This document shows positions 25,143-33,096 of a DNA stretch of 33,158 bases, piece by piece. The translations under genes and the position numbers were made by a program. How positions within the stretch are numbered: position 1 is the first letter of the stretch; each line of letters begins with the position of its first letter. The stretch is from an uncultured bacterium. GTDB taxonomy: Bacteria > Patescibacteriota > Minisyncoccia > Moranbacterales > UBA1568. A model generated the notes under the pieces. It did no database searches. It saw only the letters and a list, made by a program, of their open reading frames with translations, and had not been told where the DNA came from. Location: NCBI GenBank assembly GCA_937864125.1, contig CALMHZ010000083.1, positions 1 to 33,158 on the forward strand, given 5' to 3'.

Positions 25143-26339
25143 ATGCTTTTTTCCGACCTCCTCAAACTCTCTCTGCGCATGTTCAAGGCGCGAACGATGC
25201 GCACCATCCTGACCATTCTCGGCATGGGCATCGGCATCGCGGCCATCATGCTGCTCGTTTCCTTCGGCTACGGCCTGCAGCGGGCCCTCCTCGAAAAGAT
25301 CACCACTTCAGACGCGCTCTCCACCATCGATGTGGCGCGCACGACGAGCGTGTCCCCGCCTCTTAACCAGGACATAATAGACAAGCTCACCCCGCTTCCC
25401 TTCGTGGAAACCGTCATTCCCGTCATCGAGCTTCGGGGCCAGACGAAAATTACCGGCATAACCCTCGACTCGAACGCGGTCGCATCGACTCCCGCCTTTC
25501 TCAAGCTCGAAGGACTGAAGTTCCTCTTCGGAGAGAATTTCTCCGAAGAAAATCGTGGTGTGGTCATCACGAGCGGCATGGCGAAAGCGTTCCAAAAAGA
25601 TCCGGAGTCCCTCCTGGGACAAACGGCCGTCTTGACTCTTTTCATTCCCAAAGAAACGACGAACGCGAAACGGAAAGAAGAGATAAAGATACCCATCGAA
25701 GAACCCTTTACCATAACCGGCATCGTGGAAGGCGATGACAACAGCCTCTATATATCGACCGCATCTCTCAGCGGAATAACCCTTCCCCCGGCGACGAAGC
25801 TCAAGGTGAAAGGCCGCTCCACGGAAGTCCTGCCTCAGCTGCGCGGTGCCGTAGCCGAACTTTCTCTTTCCGCCTCTTCTATCTCCGAGACCATCGATCA
25901 GGCAAACAAAGTCTTTAGCATCGTTCAGATCGTGCTCATGCTGTTCGGCGTCATCGCGCTCATCGTATCCGCCATCGGCATGTTCAATACCATGACCATC
26001 ACGCTCCTCGAACGGACCGAAGAGATCGGAATCATGAAATCCATCGGCGCCTCCCCGTTTTCCATATCCCTCATGTTCCTCGTGGAATCGACGCTCATGG
26101 GACTCCTCGGAAGCGTCATGGGTATCGCGATCGGTTTTTTCGGGGGGGAGATCATCAATATCATCTTCAACCTCGTCGCGACGAATTTCGGCGGACAAAA
26201 AGTCGACCTTTTCTACAGTCCGCTCTGGTTCGTTCTTGCTGTCATCTTGTTCGGCGCGTTCATCGGATTTTTGACCGGGCTTTTTCCGGCGAGAAAGGCC
26301 GCAAAGACAGATGCCCTCGACGCTCTGCGGTATAAATAA
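25143..26339 (+). CDS. MacB/FtsX-type ABC transporter permease
   Basis: MFKARTMRTILTILGMGIGIAAIMLLVSFGYGLQ..., FSIVQIVLMLFGVIALIVSAIGMFNTMTITLLERTEEIGIMKSIGAS, GLFPARKAAKTDALDALRYK. Confidence 0.93.
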   Translation: MLFSDLLKLSLRMFKARTMRTILTILGMGIGIAAIMLLVSFGYGLQRALLEKITTSDALSTIDVARTTSVSPPLNQDIIDKLTPLPFVETVIPVIELRGQTKITGITLDSNAVASTPAFLKLEGLKFLFGENFSEENRGVVITSGMAKAFQKDPESLLGQTAVLTLFIPKETTNAKRKEEIKIPIEEPFTITGIVEGDDNSLYISTASLSGITLPPATKLKVKGRSTEVLPQLRGAVAELSLSASSISETIDQANKVFSIVQIVLMLFGVIALIVSAIGMFNTMTITLLERTEEIGIMKSIGASPFSISLMFLVESTLMGLLGSVMGIAIGFFGGEIINIIFNLVATNFGGQKVDLFYSPLWFVLAVILFGAFIGFLTGLFPARKAAKTDALDALRYK

Positions 26340-26375
26340 ATGGCGAAGGCCGATCGCCTTCAGGGGAGGATTCAA

Positions 26376-26410
26376 AAAAACCAGCCCACGATTGAGCTGG
26401 TCTGATTTTC
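26376..26410. terminator. Bidirectional terminator between ABC permease and typA
   Basis: AAAAAAACCAGCccacgattgaGCTGGTCTGATTTTC between convergent genes. Confidence 0.6.
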
Positions 26411-26429
26411 TCTCTTGCCTCATCATGTC

Positions 26430-28217
26430 CTATTTTTTTCTCCCCGCCTTCACGCGATCCGTTTCGGTCAGCATCTTTTTTCGCAGACGGACGGAAGTCG
26501 GAGTCACCTCGAGGTATTCGTCATGGGAAATGATTTCAAGCCCACGCTCGATCGTAATATCCCAAGGCGGAATAAGCTTGATCGCCTCATCGGCTCCCGC
26601 TGATCGCATGTTCGTAAGATTTTTTCCCTTGATCGGATTGACAGCCATATCGGCTCCCTTCACGGTGTTGCCGATCACCATGCCCTCGTAGACTTCGACA
26701 GCCGGACCGATATAGAGCGTTCCGCGCGTCTGGAGATTATCGAGCGCGAAGGCGGCGACCTTTCCTCCGACCATGGAAATCATGGCGCCTACCTCCCGAT
26801 GAGATATTTCCCCGACATATGGCTTGAATCCGACAAAACGGCTTGAAATGGTTCCTTCCCCTTTGGTGTCGATGATGAATTCATTGCGGTATCCCAAGAG
26901 TCCCCGCGTCGGAACTTCGAACATGAGCCGCTGAAATCCGCCGGAACCCTCTTTCATTTCCATCATGATCCCCTTGCGCTTCCCGAGCTTTTCGATGACG
27001 GTGCCCGTTACTTCCAGGGGACATTCGACGATGACCTCCTCGAACGGCTCGCTTTTCACCCCGTCGATCTCTTTCACGATGACCTGCGGCTGGGAAACCT
27101 GTACCTCATACCCCTCGCGGCGCATGTTCTCGAGCAAGATGGCGATGTGAAGCTCGCCTCTTCCGAACACCTTGTATCGGTCCGTTTCAGAAAAATCTAT
27201 CTTGAGTCCGACATTTATCTCAAGCTCCTTCGTCAACCGTTCGCGGAGCTGCTTATTGGTGACGAATTTCCCCTCCCGTCCGGCGAAAGGACTATCGTTC
27301 ACCAGGAAAAAGAGCGATATGGTCGGCTCATCGATAGAGATAGCGGGGAGCAGCTCGGCATCCTCGGCGGAAGAAAGCGTGTCGCCGATTTCCACATTCG
27401 GAAGCCCCGCGATCATGACGATATCGCCGGCCGTAGCCTCGCTCGCATCTTCGCGATCCAGGCCTTTGAAGGTGAATATCCTTACGACCCGGCCGGCTTC
27501 CGCTTTGCCACCAGCGTTCCTGATCCAAATCTGCTCGTTCGTCTTCACCTTGCCCTCATACACGCGCGCTACCGCAAGCCTGCCCAGAAAATTGTCATAT
27601 CCGAGATTGAAGGGCTGCGCGCGAAAAGGCGCTTCCGAATCATGCAGTGCCTCAGGAACCCGTTCAAGCACGGCATCAAGCAACGGAGAGAGGTCCTTTC
27701 CTTCCTCTTCGAGCGTTTTTTTGGCTATACCGTCGCGAGCGATGGCGTAAATCACCGGGAAGTCCAACTGGGCATCATTCGCGCCGAGATCCAAGAAAAG
27801 TTCGAACACCATTTCCTTGACTTCTTCCGGCCTGGCGGCCGGCTTGTCTATCTTGTTGATGACCACGATAGGCTTCAACCCGAGCTCAAGGGATTTTTTC
27901 AACACGAACCGGGTCTGGGGCATCGGTCCTTCCTGTGCATCGACGACCAGCACCACATCATCGATCGATCGAAGCACCCGCTCCACTTCCGAACCGAAGT
28001 CGGCGTGTCCGGGGGTATCGACGATATTTATCTTCGTTTCTTTGTAGAAAAGAGACGCATTTTTGGCATAAATAGTGATGCCCCGCTCTTTCTCAAGGGC
28101 GTTCGTATCCATGGAAAATCCCTCCTGCGCCATACCGGTCTGCCGAAGCAATCCGTCGGTCAAAGTAGTTTTCCCGTGGTCGACATGAGCGATGATGGCG
28201 ATGTTTCGTATGTTCAT
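26430..28217 (-). CDS. typA: GTP-binding protein TypA/BipA
   Basis: IAHVDHGKTTLTDGLLRQTG, ERGITIYAKNAS, DTPGHADFGSEVERVL, NKIDKPAARPEEV, PTRGLLGYRNEFIIDTKGEG. Confidence 0.97.
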   Translation of the reverse strand: MNIRNIAIIAHVDHGKTTLTDGLLRQTGMAQEGFSMDTNALEKERGITIYAKNASLFYKETKINIVDTPGHADFGSEVERVLRSIDDVVLVVDAQEGPMPQTRFVLKKSLELGLKPIVVINKIDKPAARPEEVKEMVFELFLDLGANDAQLDFPVIYAIARDGIAKKTLEEEGKDLSPLLDAVLERVPEALHDSEAPFRAQPFNLGYDNFLGRLAVARVYEGKVKTNEQIWIRNAGGKAEAGRVVRIFTFKGLDREDASEATAGDIVMIAGLPNVEIGDTLSSAEDAELLPAISIDEPTISLFFLVNDSPFAGREGKFVTNKQLRERLTKELEINVGLKIDFSETDRYKVFGRGELHIAILLENMRREGYEVQVSQPQVIVKEIDGVKSEPFEEVIVECPLEVTGTVIEKLGKRKGIMMEMKEGSGGFQRLMFEVPTRGLLGYRNEFIIDTKGEGTISSRFVGFKPYVGEISHREVGAMISMVGGKVAAFALDNLQTRGTLYIGPAVEVYEGMVIGNTVKGADMAVNPIKGKNLTNMRSAGADEAIKLIPPWDITIERGLEIISHDEYLEVTPTSVRLRKKMLTETDRVKAGRKK

Positions 28218-28261
28218 AAATCTTCGTTACGCCCGACTTTCGTCGGAATGTGCAAAAAATG

Positions 28262-28287
28262 AGAAAGAAAAAGGCGTATCCGCCCTT
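28262..28287 (-). terminator. Terminator-like hairpin inside the typA leader
   Basis: Minus strand AAGGGCG-GATA-CGCCTTT TTCTTTCTC between promoter and ORF. Confidence 0.5.
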
Positions 28288-28301
28288 CTCTTGACTCACC
28301 T

Positions 28302-28330
28302 AGTATGTCGGAAACATGCGCTCTTGTCAA
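28302..28330 (-). promoter_or_regulatory. typA promoter
   Basis: Minus strand TTGACA (28330-28325), 17-nt spacer, CATACT (28307-28302). Confidence 0.7.
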
Positions 28331-28381
28331 TTATTCGCTTTCTTTTTCTCGAGTGTTCATTCGTGCCTGAGACAGGATGTA

Positions 28382-30130
28382 CTACTCGAAAGTGAAGGCA
28401 TACGCACCTATTCCTGGCTGATCAAACTCAAGGCGCAGCCTATGCTCACCCCCATCATCCCCAAGGTTCACGAGCTCATACAGCCGGTCCGCATCAACTG
28501 CTACTTCGCCCGAACGCACATCCGCCCCGGATCCATCCGCAATCAATGCTCCATCCAATGAAACCCTGACGGTCGCCATCCCCTTCTCTGGCGGAGCCAT
28601 GACTAAAAATACTTTTTTGCCGACAAATTGCAGATCAAGCGATGCTCCTTCGCCGCTCATGGCCCGCTCACCGTCAAGCGACCAATCGCCGCCATACGCG
28701 AAAGTATGCTTTTTAAGCGATGCGGGTATCGTATATCGCTGCTTCCCTAACGCCACGCGCTCCGGTGATACGAATCGCGCGATACGATCCAGTCCGAGGT
28801 ATGTTTCGGGCGTTCTCCCGCGATTCGAACTCTTTTCTTCGATATCGAGCAGCGGCTTTTCTTGTACCCCGCGACCAGCCTCTGCCAAAAGGTCTTGAAT
28901 ATTTTTTTCGGTCTCCTCATAATTCCCCTCGCCGAAATGAGTGTGCCGTATATTCCCATTCGCATCTATCAGATAATGTGCCGGCCAATAGCGGTTGTCA
29001 TACGCGTTCCATGTTTCATACCCGTTATCTTGCGCGACGGGATAGGTGATACCATACCGTGCGATCGCCTCCTTCACATTTTCAGTCTTACGCTCGAATA
29101 CGAATTCCGGAGTATGCACTCCCACGACCACGAACCCATCGTTTTTATACTTCTCATACCAGCCAGTCACATAAGGAAGCGTCCGGATGCAGTTGATGCA
29201 ACTATAAGTCCAAAAATCTACCAGCACGACTTTCCCGCGCAGATCTTCCATCCGCAGAGGCGCTCCGTTTTCGGTCTGTATCCAGTTGCTTATACCGACG
29301 AATTCCGGTGCTTTTCCGATGATGGATGAGTCGACCTCCTGTGTATCCTGAGAAGATTTTTCTCTGGCGTTCTGGCTTCCCTGAAAATCTTCCAAAGCTT
29401 TTTCTACCGCCTTATTGTCCTCTAGCCCTTGAAAAAAAGATCCATATTCGGGGAATGCATCATAAATCTTTGCCTGGAGCGTCCTGTCATAGCCGGTGTA
29501 GATAGCCATCGCGGCGAGAATCATAATGACACCGAATCCTTGCTGTATACGGCCGATATGCGATCGCAATGCCTGATTTGCGAAAAGCAATTTCTGTCCG
29601 AGGAGCGCAAAAAGAAACAACGGCACGGCGACTCCCGCAGCGAACGCGCTCGTCACGAAGACGAGTTCGAGGCTTATGGCCTGCGTCGCGGCAAGGGTCG
29701 CGATCGCCGCGAGCACGGGGCCCGCGCATGGCGACCACAATGTCCCGAGAGCGAACCCGGTGATGAATCCGCCCCACAACCCCTCGCGCCTTTCCCCTGA
29801 CCGGGATCCGAAACGCCCCGACAGCTTGCTCACGAGCACCTCGAGGCGAGCCCCGAATGCCGGAACAAGCAAAGAAAGCCCGAGAATAGCGATGACGATC
29901 GTCGCGAACACCCGCAACGAATCCGGATCAAACGGTATGACCCTTATGATGAGCGAAAGAAAAATGGTAAAGAGTGTAAAGCTGAGCGCTATGCCGAGAA
30001 CGATACCGAATGGTCTCTTTTTCCCTCCGACAGCGCTTGAAGAAAGTATGATCGGAAGCAAAGGCCAGATACAGGGAGCGGCGATAGTGATGAGCCCGGC
30101 GACAAAAGCGAAGAGAAGCAGTATCAACAT
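28382..30130 (-). CDS. DipZ-like protein: CcdA/DsbD membrane domain + TlpA-like thioredoxin domain + C-terminal domain
   Basis: N-terminal LITIAAPCIWPLLPIILSSSAVGGKKRPFGI, GTLWSPCAGPVLAAIATLAA; thioredoxin VDFWTYSCINCIRTLPYVTGWYEKYKNDGFVVVGVHTPEF. Confidence 0.92.
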   Translation of the reverse strand: MLILLLFAFVAGLITIAAPCIWPLLPIILSSSAVGGKKRPFGIVLGIALSFTLFTIFLSLIIRVIPFDPDSLRVFATIVIAILGLSLLVPAFGARLEVLVSKLSGRFGSRSGERREGLWGGFITGFALGTLWSPCAGPVLAAIATLAATQAISLELVFVTSAFAAGVAVPLFLFALLGQKLLFANQALRSHIGRIQQGFGVIMILAAMAIYTGYDRTLQAKIYDAFPEYGSFFQGLEDNKAVEKALEDFQGSQNAREKSSQDTQEVDSSIIGKAPEFVGISNWIQTENGAPLRMEDLRGKVVLVDFWTYSCINCIRTLPYVTGWYEKYKNDGFVVVGVHTPEFVFERKTENVKEAIARYGITYPVAQDNGYETWNAYDNRYWPAHYLIDANGNIRHTHFGEGNYEETEKNIQDLLAEAGRGVQEKPLLDIEEKSSNRGRTPETYLGLDRIARFVSPERVALGKQRYTIPASLKKHTFAYGGDWSLDGERAMSGEGASLDLQFVGKKVFLVMAPPEKGMATVRVSLDGALIADGSGADVRSGEVAVDADRLYELVNLGDDGGEHRLRLEFDQPGIGAYAFTFE

Positions 30131-30210
30131 AGGAGTATTTTTACCATCGACAGCATGTCATCTCCTGAGAGAATCCGAGCTCCCTCAGGAGAGAGTACAA
30201 GCTCGTAAAA

Positions 30211-31131
30211 TTATTTCAGCTTTGAGACTATCTCTTCGATATTCTGGCTGCCGATCCATTTGGTGACCTCATTGCCATCGGCATCCACTTGTACCAGGGT
30301 GTGCTGGGTGGTCACGCCGTAGCGCTTCTTCAGATCGGCATACCGGTCATAGTCGACATCGAGAATCGTCACGCCCGCCGGGATGGCCGAGAGGTTTTTC
30401 CTGATATCGGCATCGAGCGCACGGCATGTCGGGCACCACGAGGCACGGAAGAAAAGGACCACTTTCCCCTCTTTCGCCATCGCGAGCTTCGACGCCTCAT
30501 ATGTCTCATATGATCCGGCCTTCGCCATCATAGCCGTATCGCTCTTCATCATTGCCGCATCTTTCATCCCGTTCATCACGATATTCCCGCAAGAAACATA
30601 GGTTTTCGCATCATCCTTCGACTTGTGCGCATTGATCGCGAGGGGCAGCTCCTTGGCGAGCGTCGCCAAAGATATGTCGAGCACGGTCTCCGATCGCCCG
30701 TCGACGATGTTTGAGAGCGGATATTTCACCGCTCCGGGCGCGGGACACGCTCCGACATGGATATGCGCCGGCTGAGCGATTCCCGCCGCACCCGCCTCGA
30801 TAGCGATCGTTACCTTGGTCTTTCCATCCGTCTCGGAAAGCATCGCTTTCCCTTTCTGCCCCGAAGCGTTCTGCTCTTCAAGGATCACCGTCACCTCCTG
30901 CCTTTCCATCATGGATCCGCCCTCATTTTTCATCGCGTCGCCGTCTTCCTTCATCATCGCACTGTCCTTCGAAGATTCCATCATCGCCTCGTCACCGCTT
31001 TCCTCGTCGCTTTTTATCACGAAGTAAAGCGTGCCGACGACAGCCGCTACGACAATCGCTCCAATGATCCATGGAAACGAAGGCTTCCCCTGCATCGGCG
31101 CTCCGGCATCCTGCATCATATCGTTTTGCAT
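30211..31131 (-). CDS. Membrane-anchored Met-rich linker + CHRD-like domain + thioredoxin domain fusion
   Basis: TM helix IIGAIVVAAVVGTLYFVI; MMESSKDSAMMKEDGDAMKNEGGSMMERQ; AHIHVGACPAPGAVKYPLSNIVDG; thioredoxin VVLFFRASWCPTCRALDADIRK. Confidence 0.85.
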   Translation of the reverse strand: MQNDMMQDAGAPMQGKPSFPWIIGAIVVAAVVGTLYFVIKSDEESGDEAMMESSKDSAMMKEDGDAMKNEGGSMMERQEVTVILEEQNASGQKGKAMLSETDGKTKVTIAIEAGAAGIAQPAHIHVGACPAPGAVKYPLSNIVDGRSETVLDISLATLAKELPLAINAHKSKDDAKTYVSCGNIVMNGMKDAAMMKSDTAMMAKAGSYETYEASKLAMAKEGKVVLFFRASWCPTCRALDADIRKNLSAIPAGVTILDVDYDRYADLKKRYGVTTQHTLVQVDADGNEVTKWIGSQNIEEIVSKLK

Positions 31132-31158
31132 ACTACAAAAAATAAGGATTACATCCTC

Positions 31159-31186
31159 AGTATACTTCCCCTGAATATGATGTCAA
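31159..31186 (-). promoter_or_regulatory. Promoter of the CHRD-thioredoxin gene
   Basis: Minus strand TTGACA (31186-31181), 16-nt spacer, TATACT (31164-31159). Confidence 0.75.
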
Positions 31187-31235
31187 GTTTACTTTACATT
31201 CTATCCTTAAAGACCACCCCGAGAGAGGCTCTCGG

Positions 31236-31613
31236 TTATTTTTTCGCCCGGAGATACGCGAGCGTGCCGATCTTTGTCACGATCATGGTCGCGAGCGCGA
31301 GCGGAAGCCACGGGCCGAGCTTATGCGCGAAAACGGAGAGTACGATGGCGATGGCAAGCACGCTTGCTCCGGCAAGGAACGCCATCCGACCGGCGATGGC
31401 AAGATGAGCCTCCTCCCGCTCGTCCTCGGCCTTTTCCCGCCACACGAATGCCAGAAACGGGACGATGCTCGCGACGAACACGCCGGTCGATGCCATCATC
31501 CAAAAATCCGAAAAGCCGAACCATCCAAACGGATCCCAGATCAAAGCGAGCATGACTACCGGCAAGCCGGCCAGTACGACATCGAGCAAAATAAGCAGCT
31601 TATCTTTTTTCAT
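31236..31613 (-). CDS. Small integral membrane protein paired with XRE regulator
   Basis: MKKDKLLILLDVVLAGLPVVMLALIWDPFGW...; four predicted hydrophobic segments; overlaps the 3' end of the XRE gene by 14 nt. Confidence 0.8.
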   Translation of the reverse strand: MKKDKLLILLDVVLAGLPVVMLALIWDPFGWFGFSDFWMMASTGVFVASIVPFLAFVWREKAEDEREEAHLAIAGRMAFLAGASVLAIAIVLSVFAHKLGPWLPLALATMIVTKIGTLAYLRAKK

Positions 31614-31812
31614 ACCAAAATATTTTTTCAAGGGGTTTATTAAAAAAATGCGCGATTTTGAGCGCGAGCAAAACCGAGGGAGCATAGTTCCCTTTCTCGA
31701 TGGCGATGATCGTCTGTCTCGTTACGCCGACTTCGAGAGCGAGTTCTTCCTGCGTAAGCGCCGACCGCTGCCGCATATCCGCAAGTTTGTTCTTAAGCAT
31801 GGAGGGTATCAT
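31600..31812 (-). CDS. XRE family HTH transcriptional regulator (about 70 aa)
   Basis: MLKNKLADMRQRSALTQEELALEVGVTRQTIIAIEKGNYAPSVLLALKIAHFFNKPLEKIFWYEKR. Confidence 0.93.
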   Translation of the reverse strand: MIPSMLKNKLADMRQRSALTQEELALEVGVTRQTIIAIEKGNYAPSVLLALKIAHFFNKPLEKIFWYEKR

Positions 31813-31880
31813 ATCACCTTGAGAGTATTCCCTATTTCTTGCTTCGGGTCAAGGATGCTTTACATGCTGTGGGAAATGAT

Positions 31881-31909
31881 TTGACTTCAAGGGAAAAATA
31901 GTGTATACT
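31881..31909 (+). promoter_or_regulatory. Near-consensus sigma70 promoter
   Basis: TTGACT (31881-31886), 17-nt spacer, TATACT (31904-31909). Confidence 0.8.
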
Positions 31910-31927
31910 GAATGTGTTGAAGTAAGG

Positions 31928-31969
31928 AAACGGGTGACCTCTCTTGGGAGGATTCCCGTTTTTTCTTTT
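31928..31969 (+). terminator. Intrinsic terminator/attenuator about 12 nt into the predicted transcript
   Basis: AAACGGG tga CCTC tcttgg GAGG att CCCGTTT TTTCTTTT. Confidence 0.8.
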
Positions 31970-31996
31970 CGACAAAATAAACAGTAAGAAAAACCT

Positions 31997-32179
31997 ATGG
32001 AAGCTGAAAAGCCCATGGTAAGCGCCGATGCGGTATCAGGACGAACCGCCACGGTAGAAGAGCCTTCCTGCACACAGTGCAAGAACGCGGCAGCGAACGA
32101 TGAAATGGCATTCGCCTTTCTCCTCGCCTTGATGCCGGTCATCAGCATGACCCTCTTCGGGAATATGGGTCTCTTGTAA
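31997..32179 (+). CDS. Small CxxC membrane protein (60 aa)
   Basis: MEAEKPMVSADAVSGRTATVEEPSCTQCKNAAANDEMAFAFLLALMPVISMTLFGNMGLL; flanked by promoter/attenuator and a downstream terminator. Confidence 0.6.
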   Translation: MEAEKPMVSADAVSGRTATVEEPSCTQCKNAAANDEMAFAFLLALMPVISMTLFGNMGLL

Positions 32180-32202
32180 GATCCTCCCCGCCGCAGATGC
32201 AT

Positions 32203-32234
32203 AAACCGCCCCAACAATTTGGAGGCGGTTTTCA
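32203..32234 (+). terminator. Intrinsic terminator after the 60-aa ORF
   Basis: AAACCGCC CCAA caat TTGG A GGCGGTTTTC. Confidence 0.75.
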
Positions 32235-32277
32235 TATGCATACACCATTCGCATATGGCAGCCGCAACCCTTTATAT

Positions 32278-32314
32278 AAAAAAACCGATCCGGATTTTGG
32301 ATCAGTTTTTTTCA
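32278..32314 (-). terminator. Terminator after hydrolase paralog C
   Basis: Minus strand AACTGATCC aaaat-ccGGATCGGTTTTTTT; imperfect stem with T-run. Confidence 0.6.
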
Positions 32315-32332
32315 TTCGGTATCTCGCCCTAT

Positions 32333-32956
32333 TCAAAAGCCGGTCGACTGCCCGACTTTTCTGGAGTAGAAACCGACATTGCGCGCCCACCGGTTCACAT
32401 CGCCTTCATTGTGGGAGGCGCAGCTTGCGCCGCATTTCCATACGAGCAATTCTTCCGCCGTATCAAGGTGCAGGTCCCAGATGAGATACTCCAATCTTTT
32501 CCCTACGATACTTACCGCCTGCTTCGGACTCTCGAAACACGAGTAGCCGCTCTTTGTCACCCTTTCCGTCTGACCTCGGTATCCCCAATAATTGTAACAT
32601 TCCCTCCCATCCATTTTCGGGGAACGCTTCCCCCAATTGCTTTCGTGTTTCGCGATAGCCACGAGGTACGAAGCCGTCAGCTTGTCTTGCTTTGCAAGAA
32701 ACGGGGTCATGACGGACAAGGGGTGTCCAGCTACCATTTTTTCCAAAGACCGCTCAAACGATGTTTTCGGTGTTTGTATTTGCTTCAAGGAATCGGGGGC
32801 GTCGATCTCATAGCCCAGGATTCGAGAGGAGGCAGAAAACAAGAGCGCGGCGAAAGCGGCGGAAACGAGAAGCACGACCAGGTACATGCTGGATTCCAGG
32901 TTTTGAGGCGCTTCTTTGGTATTTTTTCTTTTTTTTGATGTCTCAAGCTGCGACAT
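32333..32956 (-). CDS. Membrane-anchored Cys-rich GH73/glucosaminidase-like hydrolase, paralog C
   Basis: MYLVVLLVSAAFAALLF anchor; IAKHESNWGKRSP...ECYNYWGYRG...CFESPKQAVSIVGKRL...WKCGASCASH. Start placed at MSQLETSKK; ORF open to 33055 with a GTG start. Confidence 0.6.
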   Translation of the reverse strand: MSQLETSKKRKNTKEAPQNLESSMYLVVLLVSAAFAALLFSASSRILGYEIDAPDSLKQIQTPKTSFERSLEKMVAGHPLSVMTPFLAKQDKLTASYLVAIAKHESNWGKRSPKMDGRECYNYWGYRGQTERVTKSGYSCFESPKQAVSIVGKRLEYLIWDLHLDTAEELLVWKCGASCASHNEGDVNRWARNVGFYSRKVGQSTGF

Positions 32957-33011
32957 AGGCGTATTGATGTATCTATTTTTTTCTTTATATAAGCCAAAAT
33001 ATTTTTTTGTA

Positions 33012-33036
33012 ACAAAAAAGACCGGCCACCCGGTCT
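33012..33036 (-). terminator. Intrinsic terminator/attenuator in the leader of hydrolase paralog C
   Basis: Minus strand AGACCGG-GTGG-CCGGTCT TTTTTG between promoter and ATG at 32956. Confidence 0.75.
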
Positions 33037-33061
33037 CCTTCCTATATTTTTCCACCTCTTC

Positions 33062-33090
33062 ATTATAGCACAGAAATTACGATATATCAA
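33062..33090 (-). promoter_or_regulatory. Strong sigma70 promoter of paralog C
   Basis: Minus strand TTGATA (33090-33085), 17-nt spacer ending TGC, TATAAT (33067-33062). Confidence 0.85.
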
Positions 33091-33096
33091 GCCCCT

